The notes under the pieces: model-generated
The model's input: only the letters and a program-made list of their open reading frames with translations
The model's database searches: none
What the model was told of the DNA's origin: nothing
Shown: one piece after another, positions 1-12,213 of the stretch
Layout: every line of letters starts with the position of its first letter
Numbering within the stretch: position 1 is the first letter of the stretch
Translations under genes and position numbers: made by a program
DNA from: Paramecium pentaurelia
Lineage: Eukaryota > Ciliophora > Oligohymenophorea > Peniculida > Parameciidae
Direction of reading: 5' to 3'
Length of the DNA: 64,000 bases
NCBI GenBank assembly: GCA_905183005.1
Contig: CAJJDO010000068.1
Span: 339,676 to 403,675, forward strand

Positions 1-319
1 AATAATTAAAAGAGGACAGATTTTATAAATTATTTTAATAACATCTATAAGTATAAATGATTTTAATCTAATAATGCTATTTCAAAATGCCATTTAATTT
101 TATCAGAATTATTGCAATAATATAATAAATTTAATTAATAATAGATATCTGTAACGTTTCAATAAGATTTTGAGAATATTATTGTAATTTAGTATTAGTT
201 TTAGAATAAATGAAAATTAATATCTTGATATTGTTCAATTTATAAATAAAAGACAATCTTACTAAAATATATATGTATATTAATAATCAATAAACTTTAT
301 TTGTTAATTTTTATAATTT
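1..319. other. Gene-free AT-rich margin
   Basis: No frame with coding character was seen here under the ciliate code. It is the left edge of the window and upstream of the first gene, so it may be the trailing or leading region of a gene outside the window. Confidence 0.5.
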
Positions 320-1347
320 ATGATAAACTACTTATGTAATTATTTATCTGTAATTAGAACAAAGTGACTCTTCTTCATTCCCATTTACTGAAAGAAGAAT
401 AAGCCATCTAATTTTAAATTAAAGTAACTTCGAAACAAAATCAAAAACAATAATAGGAGATAATTTCAGAAGAACAATCAAAAAGAATTCACTATTGCAT
501 TCCATGAGACTCCTGAAAGAACGTGAAATAGATGAACCTACACCTATAGCTACAGAGAAGTAATTATAAACTAAGAAATTTATAAATTTAAAACCTTTAA
601 AAAAGGCTATAGAAAAAATAACTCTAATGAGATAAGAACAATTGAGTAGAAGAAAATCTGCATATGGTGAATAATTTGGTGAAATGACAGCAAAATAATT
701 TCAAAATCTTCCAACATCTATTGAATAACATAAACAAATTGATGGATAAAGATTTGCATTAACAAGTTTTGCTGATATTTTAGAGAGAAAAAAAAGAAAA
801 AGAACAACTAAAAAGTAAAGTATTTTAAGATAATTATCAAAATAAGAATCTTTAGTTGGTATAAATAATCTTTATTATCATCATAGAATATGATCATTTG
901 GAAAGACCACCATCTTGTAAGACTCCTCCAAAACAAATTATCATTAAATAATAACTTAAATCTCAATTGGAATTAACAAAAGAAAAACAATTCAAATAAT
1001 TAGATTAGAAGATGATAAGCTTTTTATCTGGAAAACCAGCAGAAGTTAAAGAATTTGTACAAAGAAAAAAAGCATATACAATTAATTATTAAGTGACAAC
1101 TCCTTAATCTTCTTCAATAACAGGTAATCATAGAAACTCAACACTTTTCCCAAGTTTACATATAAACAAATTAGATAGATGTTAAACTAATTATTATGAG
1201 TCAAAATATGCACCTTAACTTAGTAATCGTTAAATTTAGAGTAGAGTTAGACCATATATTACATATAATAGAACGTTAATAAAATTTATAAAGTCAGAGA
1301 TAAAAAATTATTCATAAACTATCTAGAAGTCAATTTATAATTTATGA
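320..1347 (+). CDS. Basic hypothetical protein, 325 aa
   Basis: I do not recognise this protein. It is built from three exons. The start ATG at 320 is followed by a 22-nt intron (336-357, GTA...TAG) whose removal joins the short first exon to the long frame; a second 28-nt intron lies at 859-886. The product is rich in Lys, Arg, Gln and Ser (for example ERKKRKRTTKK near the middle), with no membrane segment. Without the first intron the frame would have to start at the internal ATG at 504, which discards clearly coding sequence, so 320 is preferred. Function is unknown; a nuclear or cytoskeletal role would be a guess. Confidence 0.7.
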
Positions 1348-1500
1348 TTATATTGTGATGTTAATTAATTTTACTTTATTGAATTTACATAATCAATATT
1401 AATTGCCCTATTTTATTTAAGCAGTAGATTATTATATAATTTTTATAATAATTATTGATTTCATACTCCGTAATAATTAAAAAAATATTTAATTAATTAA

Positions 1501-2418
1501 ATGAAAGCATTCGTCATCTCAAAATATGGTACTAAACCACTTTGGTAATAAGTTCTTAAACCTTCTCTATTGTCACACTAAGTTATGATTAAAGTGAGAT
1601 ATGCTCCTGTAAACCCAGCAGACATCTACTACTCTTTAGGCATCTATGGAATCAAAAAGGCTCTTCCCACTTAATTAGGAATGGAAGGAGTTGGTGAAGT
1701 AGTTGAAGGAAAACATAAGGGGAAATTAGTAGCATTTCTACCTGCTAGATAAGTTGGAAGTTGGGCAGAATATGTTGCAGCTAATGAAAATGATATTTAT
1801 GAAGTGGAAAATGATATATAAGGTAGTATGGCTATAATTAATCCTTTTACTGTTCTTGGATTCTAAGAAAGGGCCAAATAATTTAAGAGTATCTTATTTT
1901 CTTCTGCTCGATCATCCACTGCAATTTAAGGAATCAAGCTTTTTAAAGAATTAGGAAAGGATGTTTGGGCAGTTGCTAAGGAGAATAAAGATTATGTTAA
2001 TACATTGGTGGATGATGAGAATCTCTTATAAAACATTCAAAAGAACATCAAAGAAAAAACAATCTTTTTTGATTCAACTTCTGGAGATAAGGCTGGAACT
2101 ATTTTAACATAATTACCAGGAAATAGTGTTCTTGTAAATTATGGATCATCAACTGCTACATATATAGGAAAGATCAATCCTAATTAATTGATATTTAATG
2201 GAAAATCTATTGAAGGTTTTTGGATGCACAATTACTATAATTCATTAACTAGATAATAAAAAGAGGTTGCCTTTAAATATATCAATTCTAAACTTGATAA
2301 TATTTTTAAATCTGATATTTATCAAATAGTTAAACCATAAGATATTTCAGGTGAAGAATTGTTCAAAATATAGAGTTAGACTCGTGGATAAGGTAAGATT
2401 ATTTTAGAATTTAAATGA
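1501..2418 (+). CDS. MDR-family zinc-less oxidoreductase (quinone/enoyl reductase type), 305 aa
   Basis: This is a single-exon gene. The protein has the N-terminal GroES-like fold of the medium-chain dehydrogenase/reductase family: a VRYAPVNPADIYY segment near residue 35, then PTQLGMEGVGEV, which matches the PxxxGxEGxGxV signature. A Rossmann half follows, including SSARSSTAIQGIKLFKELGK, where the usual glycine-rich loop is replaced by serine-rich sequence. No structural or catalytic zinc cysteines are seen, so it is nearest to quinone oxidoreductases or mitochondrial trans-2-enoyl-CoA reductases that reduce substrates with NADPH. Length is slightly short for the family (usually 320-370). Which substrate it uses cannot be read from sequence. 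Confidence 0.85.
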
Positions 2419-2531
2419 TATATCATAAATAAAATTATTATTATTATTTTCTACATTGATTTAATTAATATGAAATATTATTAATTTATTTATAATATTT
2501 AAAATTATATATTTTAATATCACATATAAAA

Positions 2532-2969
2532 TCAACCTAATATTATAGCATGTTATGTGTTATGTTCTTCAAATTATTATTCAGATTCAAAATATCTAAT
2601 ATTAATGAATAAATTCTACTTAAAACAAGTATCAAGATCACAAGAATAAAATTTCTCTGTATCATCTAATCTTTTGACTGAGCATACAATATCATTGCAG
2701 AATTTGCAAAATGTTTAACCATCAATATAATAGCATTCATAACACATAAAATGTCTGCAAGGATTTATAACAACTCTTACACTTGCTGGAAAATCACAAA
2801 TTGGACAAAATTTAGCTTTCTTCTAAATTGATTTAGGATTTAAAAATGTTGCTGCAGTGCGTGGATCATATCTAACTTAATTTTCTGGAGGTGGATAATT
2901 TGGGTATTAAGGTATTTGTTGTTGTTAGGGTTATTGAATTTGAGGTTGTTGTGGCTATAATGTATTCAT
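2532..2969 (-). CDS. Hakai/CBLL1-like RING finger protein, 145 aa
   Basis: Single-exon gene. The N-terminus is Gln/Pro-rich. Around residue 52 comes a RING-type cysteine array, CPICDFPASVRVVINPCRHF followed by CYEC, which resembles the Hakai (CBLL1) family where a short RING is followed by an atypical C2H2-like element. Here the second element is visible as YSCDLDTCF and later EEHNTQH. Hakai proteins are E3 ubiquitin ligases and also subunits of the m6A mRNA methyltransferase accessory complex. The family match is by motif order only; other small RING proteins remain possible. It is much shorter than animal Hakai (about 490 aa) because the proline-rich tail is absent. Confidence 0.6.
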
Positions 2970-3040
2970 TTGATATTAATTAAGAAATATATATATTAAT
3001 TTAATTTATTTCAAAAGAGAGTATATTAATGACATTCTAA

Positions 3041-3856
3041 TCAATCAGATTTCTTTTCTATTGTCATTTTTCTCTTACCATGTTTTTCTTAATGAATTCT
3101 AAGTTCTTTGATCTTTTTATCAAAAATACTTAATTAACGCATCTATCTTTCTTTCTCTGCCTCTTCTTCTTATCTTATCAAATATGAATGTAATATTTTA
3201 GGTTGAAATTCTTTAGATTATTCTGTTTTCTTTTAAACATTCATTTTTTCTAAACTTACTTAAATGCTCTTATTCTCAGTCCTTAATTTACTTTATTCTG
3301 ATACATTATAATTGTAATTCTTATTAAAACTATTTATATAGGATCTGTTAGTGTCTTAATTGCTTTTATCTAATTTTGAGCTATCTTAGCTCCTGGAAGA
3401 AAGTTATTTTTCTAAATTCAATGATTTAAAAATCTTTTTATATTATTCTCTAATTGCTGGAAATGATAATGGTTTCTTATCAGAATGGACTCCTTCAATA
3501 AGAATTTAGTTCTTATTAAGAAGATGTTAGAATGATTCAAAAATCCCTTACTTTTTTTTGAATCCTTTTCTTTAATATTCTTCCATATAACGAGGATGAT
3601 AAATTTCTTTTTATTTGATAATATATTCTGGTCTATATACTTAGTCTGTTAATTAGACTAAGGGATTATAAATAGAAACAGGAGGCAATTTTTTCGTTAC
3701 ATAATTTTGAGGTTTATCATGATGAATAAGTACATCTTAATGAAGAGGACTATTAAATTATTTATTATTAGGAAGATGACTATTGCTTTCAAAACGCATA
3801 AAATCCTAACCTCTTTTAAATCTAGGAGGATCTCTATTATCAAGAAATTTTAACAT
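3041..3856 (-). CDS. Hypothetical protein with charged C-terminal helix, 271 aa
   Basis: No intron is needed. I do not recognise the family. The protein is polar, Asn/Lys/Gln-rich, with a strongly charged, probably helical or coiled-coil end (RQEEEAEKERQMRQLSIF) and a basic tail (KHGKRKMTIEKKSD). It lies between the Hakai-like gene and the Dbf4-like gene on the same strand, 71 bp from the former. Ciliate genomes contain many such lineage-specific, low-complexity, phospho-rich proteins. Function unknown. Confidence 0.7.
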
Positions 3857-4117
3857 TAATAAATTAATTATTAAATAGCAGTTCCTATTTTGATTTTGAA
3901 GATATATAATAATTTCCAATATTTAAAGAGTATTAGGTGTTTTAGTATTAAATTATACCTTATTATGTAATTATTACTTATAAATAAGATTATATTTTAA
4001 TATTAAGACTGATATAGTAGATTAGAATTAAAATGAGAAATCTAAAGACTTAATTTTAAGATTTGTGAAGAGATTATAATGAGAAAATTAAAGGGATTGA
4101 GTAATAATTATAAATAA

Positions 4118-4725
4118 TCAACAAAGTTTAGTTTTTTTAATTTTCTTAGGTTAAAGTTCAGTAGATTCTTGCTATTCAATTGTTTGTACGACTTTTTCTT
4201 TGACTTCTTTAGCTTATGACATAATTTTTTTGATATAATGATTTTTTGTAAATTATGTTTTGTGTATTTTTGATTTAATATGCTAATTTTCAAGTGAAAT
4301 AATACATCTAAATAATCTTCATAATGTTATTTACAAACATTACAATATTTTGACTAACTTTTGGGTTTTGGGAAGTGCTGAATCTATAAAAATAATTACA
4401 AGCACTTTATTTTTTGAGGTCAACTCTTGATACTTTTTTTAGTATTGGTTTTGATATTAATCATTATGTTATAGATGCAGTGGCTATTTTAATATAATTA
4501 ATACTTAATCAATAAGAGGTATAAATCCTGGTTATGCTGGATCTCTGTCATTATTAAATATTGGTATTGTTTCCATCATGCATTTCATGATTCTTATAAA
4601 ATTGAGTGAAATCTATACTCACTAAATGAAGGCGAATAATTAATTTCAACATACTTATACTTAGCATCTCGATTGAATGGATAGGGATATAAGATAAACA
4701 AATTTGGACGTTCCTCTAAATTCAT
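4118..4725 (-). CDS. Dbf4-type zinc-finger protein (DDK regulatory subunit-like), 178 aa
   Basis: Four exons; introns at 4593-4618 (26 nt, ends AAG), 4384-4405 (22 nt, starts GTG) and 4283-4305 (23 nt). After splicing the protein contains SKYCNVCKQHYEDYLD directly followed by HIKSKIHK, a C-x2-C-x9-H-x5-H pattern. That spacing and the YED...H...H context are those of the Dbf4 zinc finger, which binds and activates the Cdc7 kinase at replication origins. The finger is split by the last intron, and its second half is in frame only if that intron is removed, which supports the model. The N-terminal FILYPYPFNRDAKYKYVEI stretch may correspond to motif M, but this is weak. No BRCT-like region is seen, and the protein is far shorter than yeast or animal Dbf4. 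Confidence 0.65.
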
Positions 4726-4808
4726 TATATATTTAAAAGTTATTTATTTTTTCAATAAATATTTACATTTTTTTCTTAAATAAGAATAGTGAATTTTTAA
4801 TTATTATT

Positions 4809-5753
4809 ATGTAATAAAAACATTCTCATGATTTAGTAATTAGCAAAGATAATAGGAGTACATAGAGTGCTCATAAGTGTAGAGGTAGGGATTCACCTCA
4901 TAAATTATATCAAAATCTAACACATAAGAATTCTAACCAATCCAAAGACATTAATCTCCTTCAAAGTTTTTCATCAATTCTTAATTATAGACTATTAGAT
5001 AAAACCAAATCATTATTTATAAACATCTATTGATGTTAATGAGTTGAATAGGTCTTAAAAGACTCAAAATTCTCATTAAAGAATAAAAACAGAAGTTGAC
5101 AGATCAATAGATTTGAATAAGAGAATCTAACCAAAAGTAATATCTGTAATATTAAGTAAATTAAATTAATCTTAATATAGATAAGATTGATATCCATAGA
5201 AATAATTAGAATACTCTAGATAAGATTTCAACAAGTAAGGCTAATAGACTCAGAACAATTAAATTGAATTAAGGAAGGTTTTTTATTTAAATATTATATA
5301 GTGTAAAGAGATATCTAGGATAATCACAATAAATACTTCTTTAGACCTGATATCAAACCATAAATATCAATTAAAGCTAATAATTATCTAAGTATTTTTA
5401 ATCTAACTTATTTATAGAAATTAATGCTTAAACTAATTATTAAGACTCTACTCTAGATGATTAATCTTAATTAGATTATTAGTAAAGTAAAATAAATGAA
5501 TTAAGAAGGAATACTAATCCTAACTAATTAAAGAAATCAATATTTTAATAAATATAAGATTTTAATTTAATCAAATTTGAGTATTAAAAATCTAATTTAA
5601 TATAATAGTTAAATTCATTTAGCTAAAGAAGAAGATTATATGAAGTTTTCATTTGGTTTTCAATATAATCAAGTAAAATCTACTAAAAGGTTTCCAAAAG
5701 ATGTATTTTATAATGATGTAAGAAAAGCCAAAAAAAATTTATCAATGTAATGA
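4809..5753 (+). CDS. Hypothetical Asn/Gln-rich protein, 269 aa
   Basis: Unrecognised protein in six exons. Proposed introns: 4966-4990, 5156-5180, 5278-5308 (31 nt, ends AAG), 5392-5417 and 5581-5608. The exon sum is exactly 270 codons ending at a TGA at 5751-5753, and each splice moves one coherent frame into the next, which is the main support. The last exon, ending ...RFPKDVFYNDVRKAKKN, is the most ordered-looking part. The third intron is the least certain because its 3' end is AAG and a TAG lies seven bases earlier. Confidence 0.55.
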
Positions 5754-6036
5754 AACTAATTTATATATATATATATATTTCATTTATCAATTTTTCTAAA
5801 TATTTTAATTCTATTTAAATTTTATGTAAAATATAATTTATTGATTTAAATAATATAAAAATGAAGTCATAAAAAGGGATTTATAATTCAATATTATTAT
5901 AATATATTGATTAACTTATTTTCAGTGTAATGAAATTTGATTCATAATTAATGAAATAATTAATTCATACAATTTAAAGCTATAGATGAGTATTTTATTA
6001 AATTATTAATAAATTTATTGTTAAAACATTTTAGAG

Positions 6037-6780
6037 ATGGACTGTCCTATTAAGCTTAGCTAATTAAAATCAAGCACAGAATAAAAAGAAATCTTTGATA
6101 AATTATTCAAAGTGCCTACTTAACATGTTTAAAGATCTTAATAAAAACATTAATCTAAATCTGATTTAATAAATGAATTGCGCCAAGAGAATGATGACTT
6201 AAAAAATACTATTATTGAATTAAAGGATAGAATCTAAGAATTAGAATCACTCTTAAAAGGACCACAAACCCTATAAACAGAGGAAGAAAATCAAGAAATT
6301 ATTTCAGTTGAAATACCATAATAAGAATTAAAAGAAGAAATGAGTGAAGAAGAGAAATCTCTTCATTTTGCCTTAATGCTTTAATAACAAGAAGAAATGG
6401 AATTTTAAAATCGATTAATTTAGTAAAATATACATTTATATTTTATAGAATGTAAAATAATGTTGACTTAGATGAAATGAGTTATGAGTAATTATAAGAA
6501 CTATAAGAGAAAATGGGTTTTGTTAGTAGAGGGTTAGTAGAACATTAAATCTAAGTGCTTCTTAAGTAATGCACAATTAAAAATTAAACAAATGATTGGT
6601 ATGATCATAATAGTCTAATATTGTAGTTGCACAATATGTTTAGAAGATAGTGGAAGTCCTGTAGAAATTTAATTAGAATGTGGACATGTGTTTCATAAGG
6701 AATGTATTTCAGAATGGTTATCAAGAGAAAAACATTGTCCAGTTTGCAAGAGAGATATTGAATTCGGAAAACTTAAGTGA
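6037..6780 (+). CDS. RING-H2 E3 ubiquitin ligase with N-terminal coiled coil, 229 aa
   Basis: Three exons; introns 6423-6448 and 6599-6626. The first half is a coiled coil (NELRQENDDLKNTIIELKDR). A short conserved-looking block, SYEQLQELQEKMGFVSRGL, resembles the helix that precedes the RING in plant BIG BROTHER-type ligases. The C-terminal RING is complete: CCTICLED, then LECGHVFHKECISEWL and CPVCKRD, giving the C3-H2-C3 ligands of RING-H2 that recruit an E2. The second intron sits at the first RING cysteine, and only the spliced form restores that residue. Substrate unknown. Confidence 0.85.
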
Positions 6781-7158
6781 AGTGATTTGTTATTTATTTT
6801 TTGTTTATTGCATATTATTATTCAAGTTATTAAAAAATAATAAAATTGTATTTTTTGTATTGGGATTATGTTTATGAACTCTTCAATTTCGATTTTTGTG
6901 AGAATCCTGTTGAAAGTTGATGATCTAAGTACAATTTAAATAAAAATTAGTAACTGGTGAAGTATATAATTTCAGTTTTTTTATCATTATGTATTTAATT
7001 AAAAATAGTCTGAGGAGTGATTTTGTAATTGCATTAAGATTTTAAAAAACTGATAATATTTGGAGAGCGAGAAAAAGTAGGAAATATGGATGTAATGAAT
7101 AATTTGGATTGAAAACTTTATTAATAAATAATAATATATTATATTACAAAAACGAATA
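6781..7158. other. Intergenic stretch without a supported gene
   Basis: AT-rich spacer between two plus-strand genes. I looked for small RNA genes. A TGATGA at 6918-6923 and a CTGA at 7010-7013 are the right distance for a C/D snoRNA, but no convincing terminal stem is visible. Confidence 0.4.
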
Positions 7159-7967
7159 ATGGATGATAATTATCGAGATGAATATCAAGGATCAGAGTCT
7201 GAAATTGTTAGAAGGTCTGATGAGATGTAATTTAAGTGTATACGCATATCTATAGCATTTTCAATATATTTAATATTGCAAATGCTGGCTCTCAAGATAG
7301 AGTACTAGATATAATGGATTTATATTGCAATAATTTTCATTATTTGCGATACTATTATATGGATCTTGACTACTATATGGTTATGTACTGAATATTTATT
7401 TTACTAGCTTAATAGTAATACCCAAGAATAGCCAAAGTGTTCTTAGGAATAGCCTAACACTCTACATTTGGACTCCTACCAATTTTTGTTCTACTAATAT
7501 GTTTGCAATTGGATGAAATTATTAATTAGAATTCTATTCTGATTGCATTTCCATTGTTTGCATGGGAAATAATGCTGTTATCATTTTTGATTTTTATCAT
7601 TCCTGGATTATGTGATGATAATTAAGGATCTAAGAAATGGGTAGCTGTAGTTATTCTATACTATATTGCTATTATTTACACAGAGGTTGCTACACTAATT
7701 CAATTACAATTCAATTTTAATTGGTTTTGGGTAACATCTTTACTTATCTTTACATTGTTTTACAATATTATTATACTAATAACCGACTGTAATATAACTG
7801 TGATTTGGCCATGCATTATTTTAGTTATTTGTATCTTCAGTTTAACTTAAATGACACTTGTTTTGAATGATCCAAATAAAGATCAAAATAAATAAATGCA
7901 ATATCTGGCAATCATACCAATATGTGTGATTAGTATTATTAATTTCATTAAATAAATCATAATGTGA
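7159..7967 (+). CDS. Multi-pass membrane protein, 261 aa
   Basis: Two exons joined at a 23-nt intron (7385-7407). After a polar N-terminus of about 25 residues the protein is a series of hydrophobic segments, roughly eight, such as ISIAFSIYLILQMLAL, FAWEIMLLSFLIFIIPGL and WPCIILVICIFSL. A short acidic/polar loop (DPNKDQNKQ) precedes the last segment. Layout recalls the TMEM185-like families common in ciliates, but no signature residue allows a firm assignment. Likely an internal or plasma membrane protein of unknown function. Confidence 0.7.
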
Positions 7968-8165
7968 ATATATTAAATGTTTATTTTTATATAGTAAGTT
8001 AAAAATATATTAAAAAAACTTTAAATTTTTGATTTAAGATCTTCTTATTTTAATGAATACTTCTAAATTCATCTAAGTAGAAGTAGATTGTCAAATTATT
8101 AAATAATATTAAAAGAATCCAAATAGTTAATTATTATTTTATAAATATACACAAAATTGTAAATT

Positions 8166-9115
8166 ATGAAAAGGCAATTGTCTAATGGTAGAATGAAATC
8201 TGATGTCAATTTATTTAAATAAGCAATTGAAGAAGTAGAAAGAAAAAGACCTGGTTCTGGACAACCTCTATCAACTGTCAAATCACCTTTACCTCCAAGA
8301 AAGCCACTTTTTTCTGGCACTCAAAAATAAAGATTGATAATCAATGCAAATAATATTGAACATTAACATCAGGAACAGAAGTTAATTAAAACAAGTTAGA
8401 ATTCATCTAAAGCATCATTAAACCTCACATAGAATTAATAATAATTGCATTAAATTGTAACAATCATTTTAGATTTATTTTTTTAGAAAAGTCCTTAAAA
8501 ATAAGCTAAACCTCCTATTCATATTGATAAAAAGATCATAATTGCAAGATAAGAACAAATTGGAAGTTCTGGAAAACCTACAATAACAGGAGAAATGTAA
8601 TCAAGAAATAGTAGCAAATAAAAAGTATCAAGTGCAGGTACAAACACTAAATAATTTAATTGGGCTGATGCTATTGAATAACCATAACAATAAAGGGAAT
8701 CTTCTTTAAATGTAATTTTTATATTATAGCAAGAAAAGAAGGGTAGTATCTAGAGAGAAATTAAAAGCACTTCCAGGATAATATTAAATTCATTAACACT
8801 AATAAATTACATAATCCTGTAAACCAGAATAAAATTAGTTTCATGAATTTGATTAGAAATTAACAAAATCAGTTGAAAATAAATAACCTATATGTTATAC
8901 TGATTTTAGTATGACCTCAGGAAGGAATGATTTATCAAAGGCTTTTGCATCAATCCAAATGGAAATCAAATAAGCCTCATAAGAAGCAAAACAAAACTCA
9001 GTGAATTCATATATGAATGGTAATCATTTAAAAATATTATTTAATAGCCATACCAGAGTAAGAGGATGATGGATGTTCATCATTAGCATAGAGTACACTC
9101 TATTAATTTTAATGA
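8166..9115 (+). CDS. Hypothetical basic protein, 289 aa
   Basis: Four exons; introns 8457-8486 (30 nt), 8712-8733 (22 nt, ends AAG) and 9020-9047 (28 nt). The middle intron must end at the AAG rather than at the TAG four bases earlier, otherwise the downstream frame breaks. The protein is Lys/Ser/Gln-rich without membrane segments. Its proline-rich N-terminal part includes KSPLPPRKPLFSG, a possible SH3-type or phosphorylation region. It ends in an acidic patch (PEQEDDGCSS). No family recognised. Confidence 0.6.
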
Positions 9116-9186
9116 TGATTACTCTAATTAATTAATCGATTTACAATTAGTATCAAATATATTATAAATTAATTATTGTTTTTTTT

Positions 9187-10849
9187 ATGGGGGGATGTGG
9201 ATCAAGAGAAAAAGAAATTAAAGAGAAAATTGGCTTCTCATAGAATGATTACGATTATGCAATCAAACGGTTTTCTAAAATGACCCAATAAAAACCAGGG
9301 TATTTGCAAAATTTATTAAAGGAAAACAGATCAATATTTTAGTTTTGAAGGTTTCAAGACATACTTTACTGAAAACCCTGTTTTCGCGTAAAAATTATAC
9401 ATCTTTATGAGAAATTATGGGGGTTAAAATTATGTTGACTTAAATACATTCCTAACAGTAGGTAATTTATATTCTTTAGAGTATAGTTGACTTATTTACA
9501 AGAACCTCTATGAAATTATAGAGTTAATTAAAGAACTTAGATATCTATATTTTATTTATTTTGGTATCTCTTTCTAATTCTGAGATTATGCATAAGGAAA
9601 CTTTCAATTTTAATAATATTTATAAAATATCTATTAGTTATTCTAATGGTGTAAAATTATTCAAAGTAAAACCATAAAATAAAATAGGAACTAATAAATA
9701 TGTAAAGTGATAAAGGTGATATTTTATGTCATGATGATGATTAAGCTCCTATATTATTAGTCAATAATATTTTTGAAGGTAATTATTTTTATATTGTTAG
9801 ACCATTCTATTCTTAATTATAAAATCTTTAATGATAAAATTAAATAAGAAACTCCACAAATTTCCAAAATTGTTAAGAATTATATAGCAGGTAAGTTTAT
9901 TAATAAGACACTTAAGAATAAATTACCTAATATGGAATCTAGTGAATTAATGAATAAATAATTGATTGGTATGATATTTTAATAAATTCTAATAAAGCCC
10001 TTCTTAATCTAAGTGTTCCTTGGTTCTATAAATGTGTAGCTATTAATCAAGTATATAAATATGAATCTGAAAGTGGATAAACTTATAATTTCAATATTCT
10101 TGGAAACAGTCTCCTATAAACAAAAGGACCTAATGTTATACTATTTCGACATCACTAAAAAGATAAAGATACAGATAAAATAGAGAAATACACTTTTGGT
10201 TATTTTTCATCTTCTCAATGGAAAGTTTCACCTGATATCTCAGGGAATAAGGGTTCTTTTATATTTTCTGTTCATCCAAAATTTAAAATATTCTCAACTA
10301 ATGACTAACAATAAAGTAAATTTGCTTTATTAATACCCATCATAACTAAAAAATAGAGTCAAACTCTTCATAATCAATTTAAATAAGGACCAAAATAGCC
10401 AGGTTTAGGAATTGGTGGTAGTGGATATGATCATCACAGAATTTGGATAGATGGAAAGTAATTGTAGGCAAGTAGATTGATAGAAGATGATAAGACTTTT
10501 TAGAGTGGACCAATAATACCAAATGATATTCATTTACTGAATGTATATTTTAATTATATTTATAGATAGATATGATTGAGATTTTGGATTTACAATTAAA
10601 TGCTGCAGCACAAAGCACTTCTTATTTTAAGTCAACTTCTCATAAACCTTATAGTAGCTAAGATGAATAAAGAATCAATCAAAACCAATTGAGAGATGTT
10701 CTCATCACTTTAAATTAATAAGGCAGTAATGATTATGTAATTTTATGGATGGATTAATTTTTTAGAGAAGAGGAAAATACGAAATTTAGATATCAAATCC
10801 TTTGCTCCCAATTAGTGAGGAGGAGGAGGAAAAATAGTAAGGAAAATGA
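9187..10849 (+). CDS. TLDc-domain protein with N-terminal lipidation motif, 496 aa
   Basis: Eight exons. Introns: 9300-9321 (AAG), 9462-9486, 9666-9687, 9779-9800, 9969-9997 (AAG), 10543-10565 and 10737-10765. The N-terminus MGGCGSREKE has Gly2 and Cys4, a typical myristoylation plus palmitoylation signal, so membrane anchoring is expected. The central part resembles the helical region of MEAK7-like proteins. The C-terminal half is a TLDc domain, seen in VPWFYKCVAINQVYKYES, PNVILFRHH, the GLGIGGSGYDHHRIWID core and the closing glutamate-rich region. TLDc proteins bind or regulate V-ATPase and protect against oxidative stress. The homology-bearing exons confirm two AAG-ending introns. Confidence 0.85.
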
Positions 10850-10889
10850 TATTTAATATATTTATTATGATAAGAAAATTCTTTATCTA

Positions 10890-11653
10890 TCATGCATTAT
10901 TAAAATAGAAATAATCTTATGGTTTTACAATTTTATTTAAGATATCTCCTATTGCAGATAAATATCTAATTTTATCTTAGAGATTGGATCTCAAAATCTG
11001 AGCATAAGCATGATTTTAGTAAAACTCAATTGATAATGTTTGAAAAAGTTATTTAAAAATATCCTAAATTTTTTTTGTATTTGAAGGGTTTGTGTAACAC
11101 AAAATTAACATTTCTTCTAAACCTTTTAAGTCAATAGATTTAATCCACTTCCAGAAATGAGGTAATAAATTTTCATTTTCAGCAAAATAGAGTTGCACTC
11201 TTTCCTTAGATACAAAATCTTCAATTATAAATTTCATTTAACTTTTTATCAAAAACATTTTAATTTGTGTATCTTCTAATTATAAGCATAGGCATTACCA
11301 TCTTGATGTTTAATATTTTCTAATTTTTAATATTATATTTATGTAATGAGGTTATTAACAGCTTCTGATTATTCTTGTTTTACAAGTGGTATTTTGGGTT
11401 CTATCAATTGATTTAATATCTTATTCGACTAGGCTTATTAAATGAGTTGTTGCAAAAAGCTTAATGGAATCGTAACAGCAGGAGTAAATTATTTATAATT
11501 TGTGCATCTGTTTTGAAATGGGAATTATAAATTAAGTTGAGGATATGTGGGATTCTGATTTTAAGAGACATTCATCTCATTTTAATTTTACACTATTTTA
11601 ATTGGTGCAACTTTAACATTCTTTTTCGTTTCTTAATAAGGTTCAAAACTCAT
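10890..11653 (-). CDS. Hypothetical protein, 246 aa
   Basis: Two exons; intron 11276-11298 (23 nt). The start at 11653 is in frame with a later ATG at 11575 and the sequence between them looks coding, so the longer model is used. The first half is Gln/Asn-rich; the second half looks globular and helical, for example KFIIEDFVSKERVQLYFAE and LPHFWKWIKSIDLKGLEEML. It converges tail to tail with the TLDc gene, 40 bp apart. I do not recognise a family. Confidence 0.65.
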
Positions 11654-12167
11654 AAAACTAGATTTTATAAATTTTGTGTATTTACTATTAAATTATGAAT
11701 TGCATAAAGAAAACCATACTAATTTCTTATTAAACTCATACACTTAACAAAAATTGATCATAACCTCAATCATTACAACAAATTAATAGTAAAAGAATAA
11801 AAAATTTATAACTATTATTTTATGCTCTTAGATGATATCATTAGTAATAATATTTGTATTTAAAGAAATAGAAAAATTAGCTTAATTATTTTACATTAAG
11901 ATTTGATGTTAATAATGTAGAAAGAATTATATTAGATTTTTCATAAATTCTCTTTAATTTTACTAATCTACATATGTTCCACTAATTTTACATAATAATA
12001 TAAAAAATTGTGAAATTATAAAAAGGAATAATGTGCAAAATATTGTTAGTAATATCTCAAAAATGATAACTCTCTAATATTAGAACAATCGAATGATGAT
12101 AGAGGAATCAATATATATATAATAAATAAAATGATTGCTTTAATTAATTGATGCTTTTTATATATTT
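11654..12167. other. Intergenic stretch without a supported gene
   Basis: About 0.5 kb of AT-rich sequence between two minus-strand genes. No frame longer than a few dozen codons with coding character was seen on either strand. It must hold the 3' end of the ArfGAP transcript and the promoter of the 246-aa protein gene. Confidence 0.45.
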
Positions 12168-12213
12168 TCATCTATGATACAAGTCCATAATATTTATGGG
12201 TTCGTTTTATTTA

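Noticed and set aside
6918..7013. Possible C/D-box snoRNA
   Set aside because: C-like (TGATGA) and D-like (CTGA) boxes are suitably spaced, but no terminal stem or guide region could be defined by eye.
8099..8320. Minus-strand ORF of 73 codons
   Set aside because: It is antisense to the 289-aa plus-strand gene and has no homology or coding bias.
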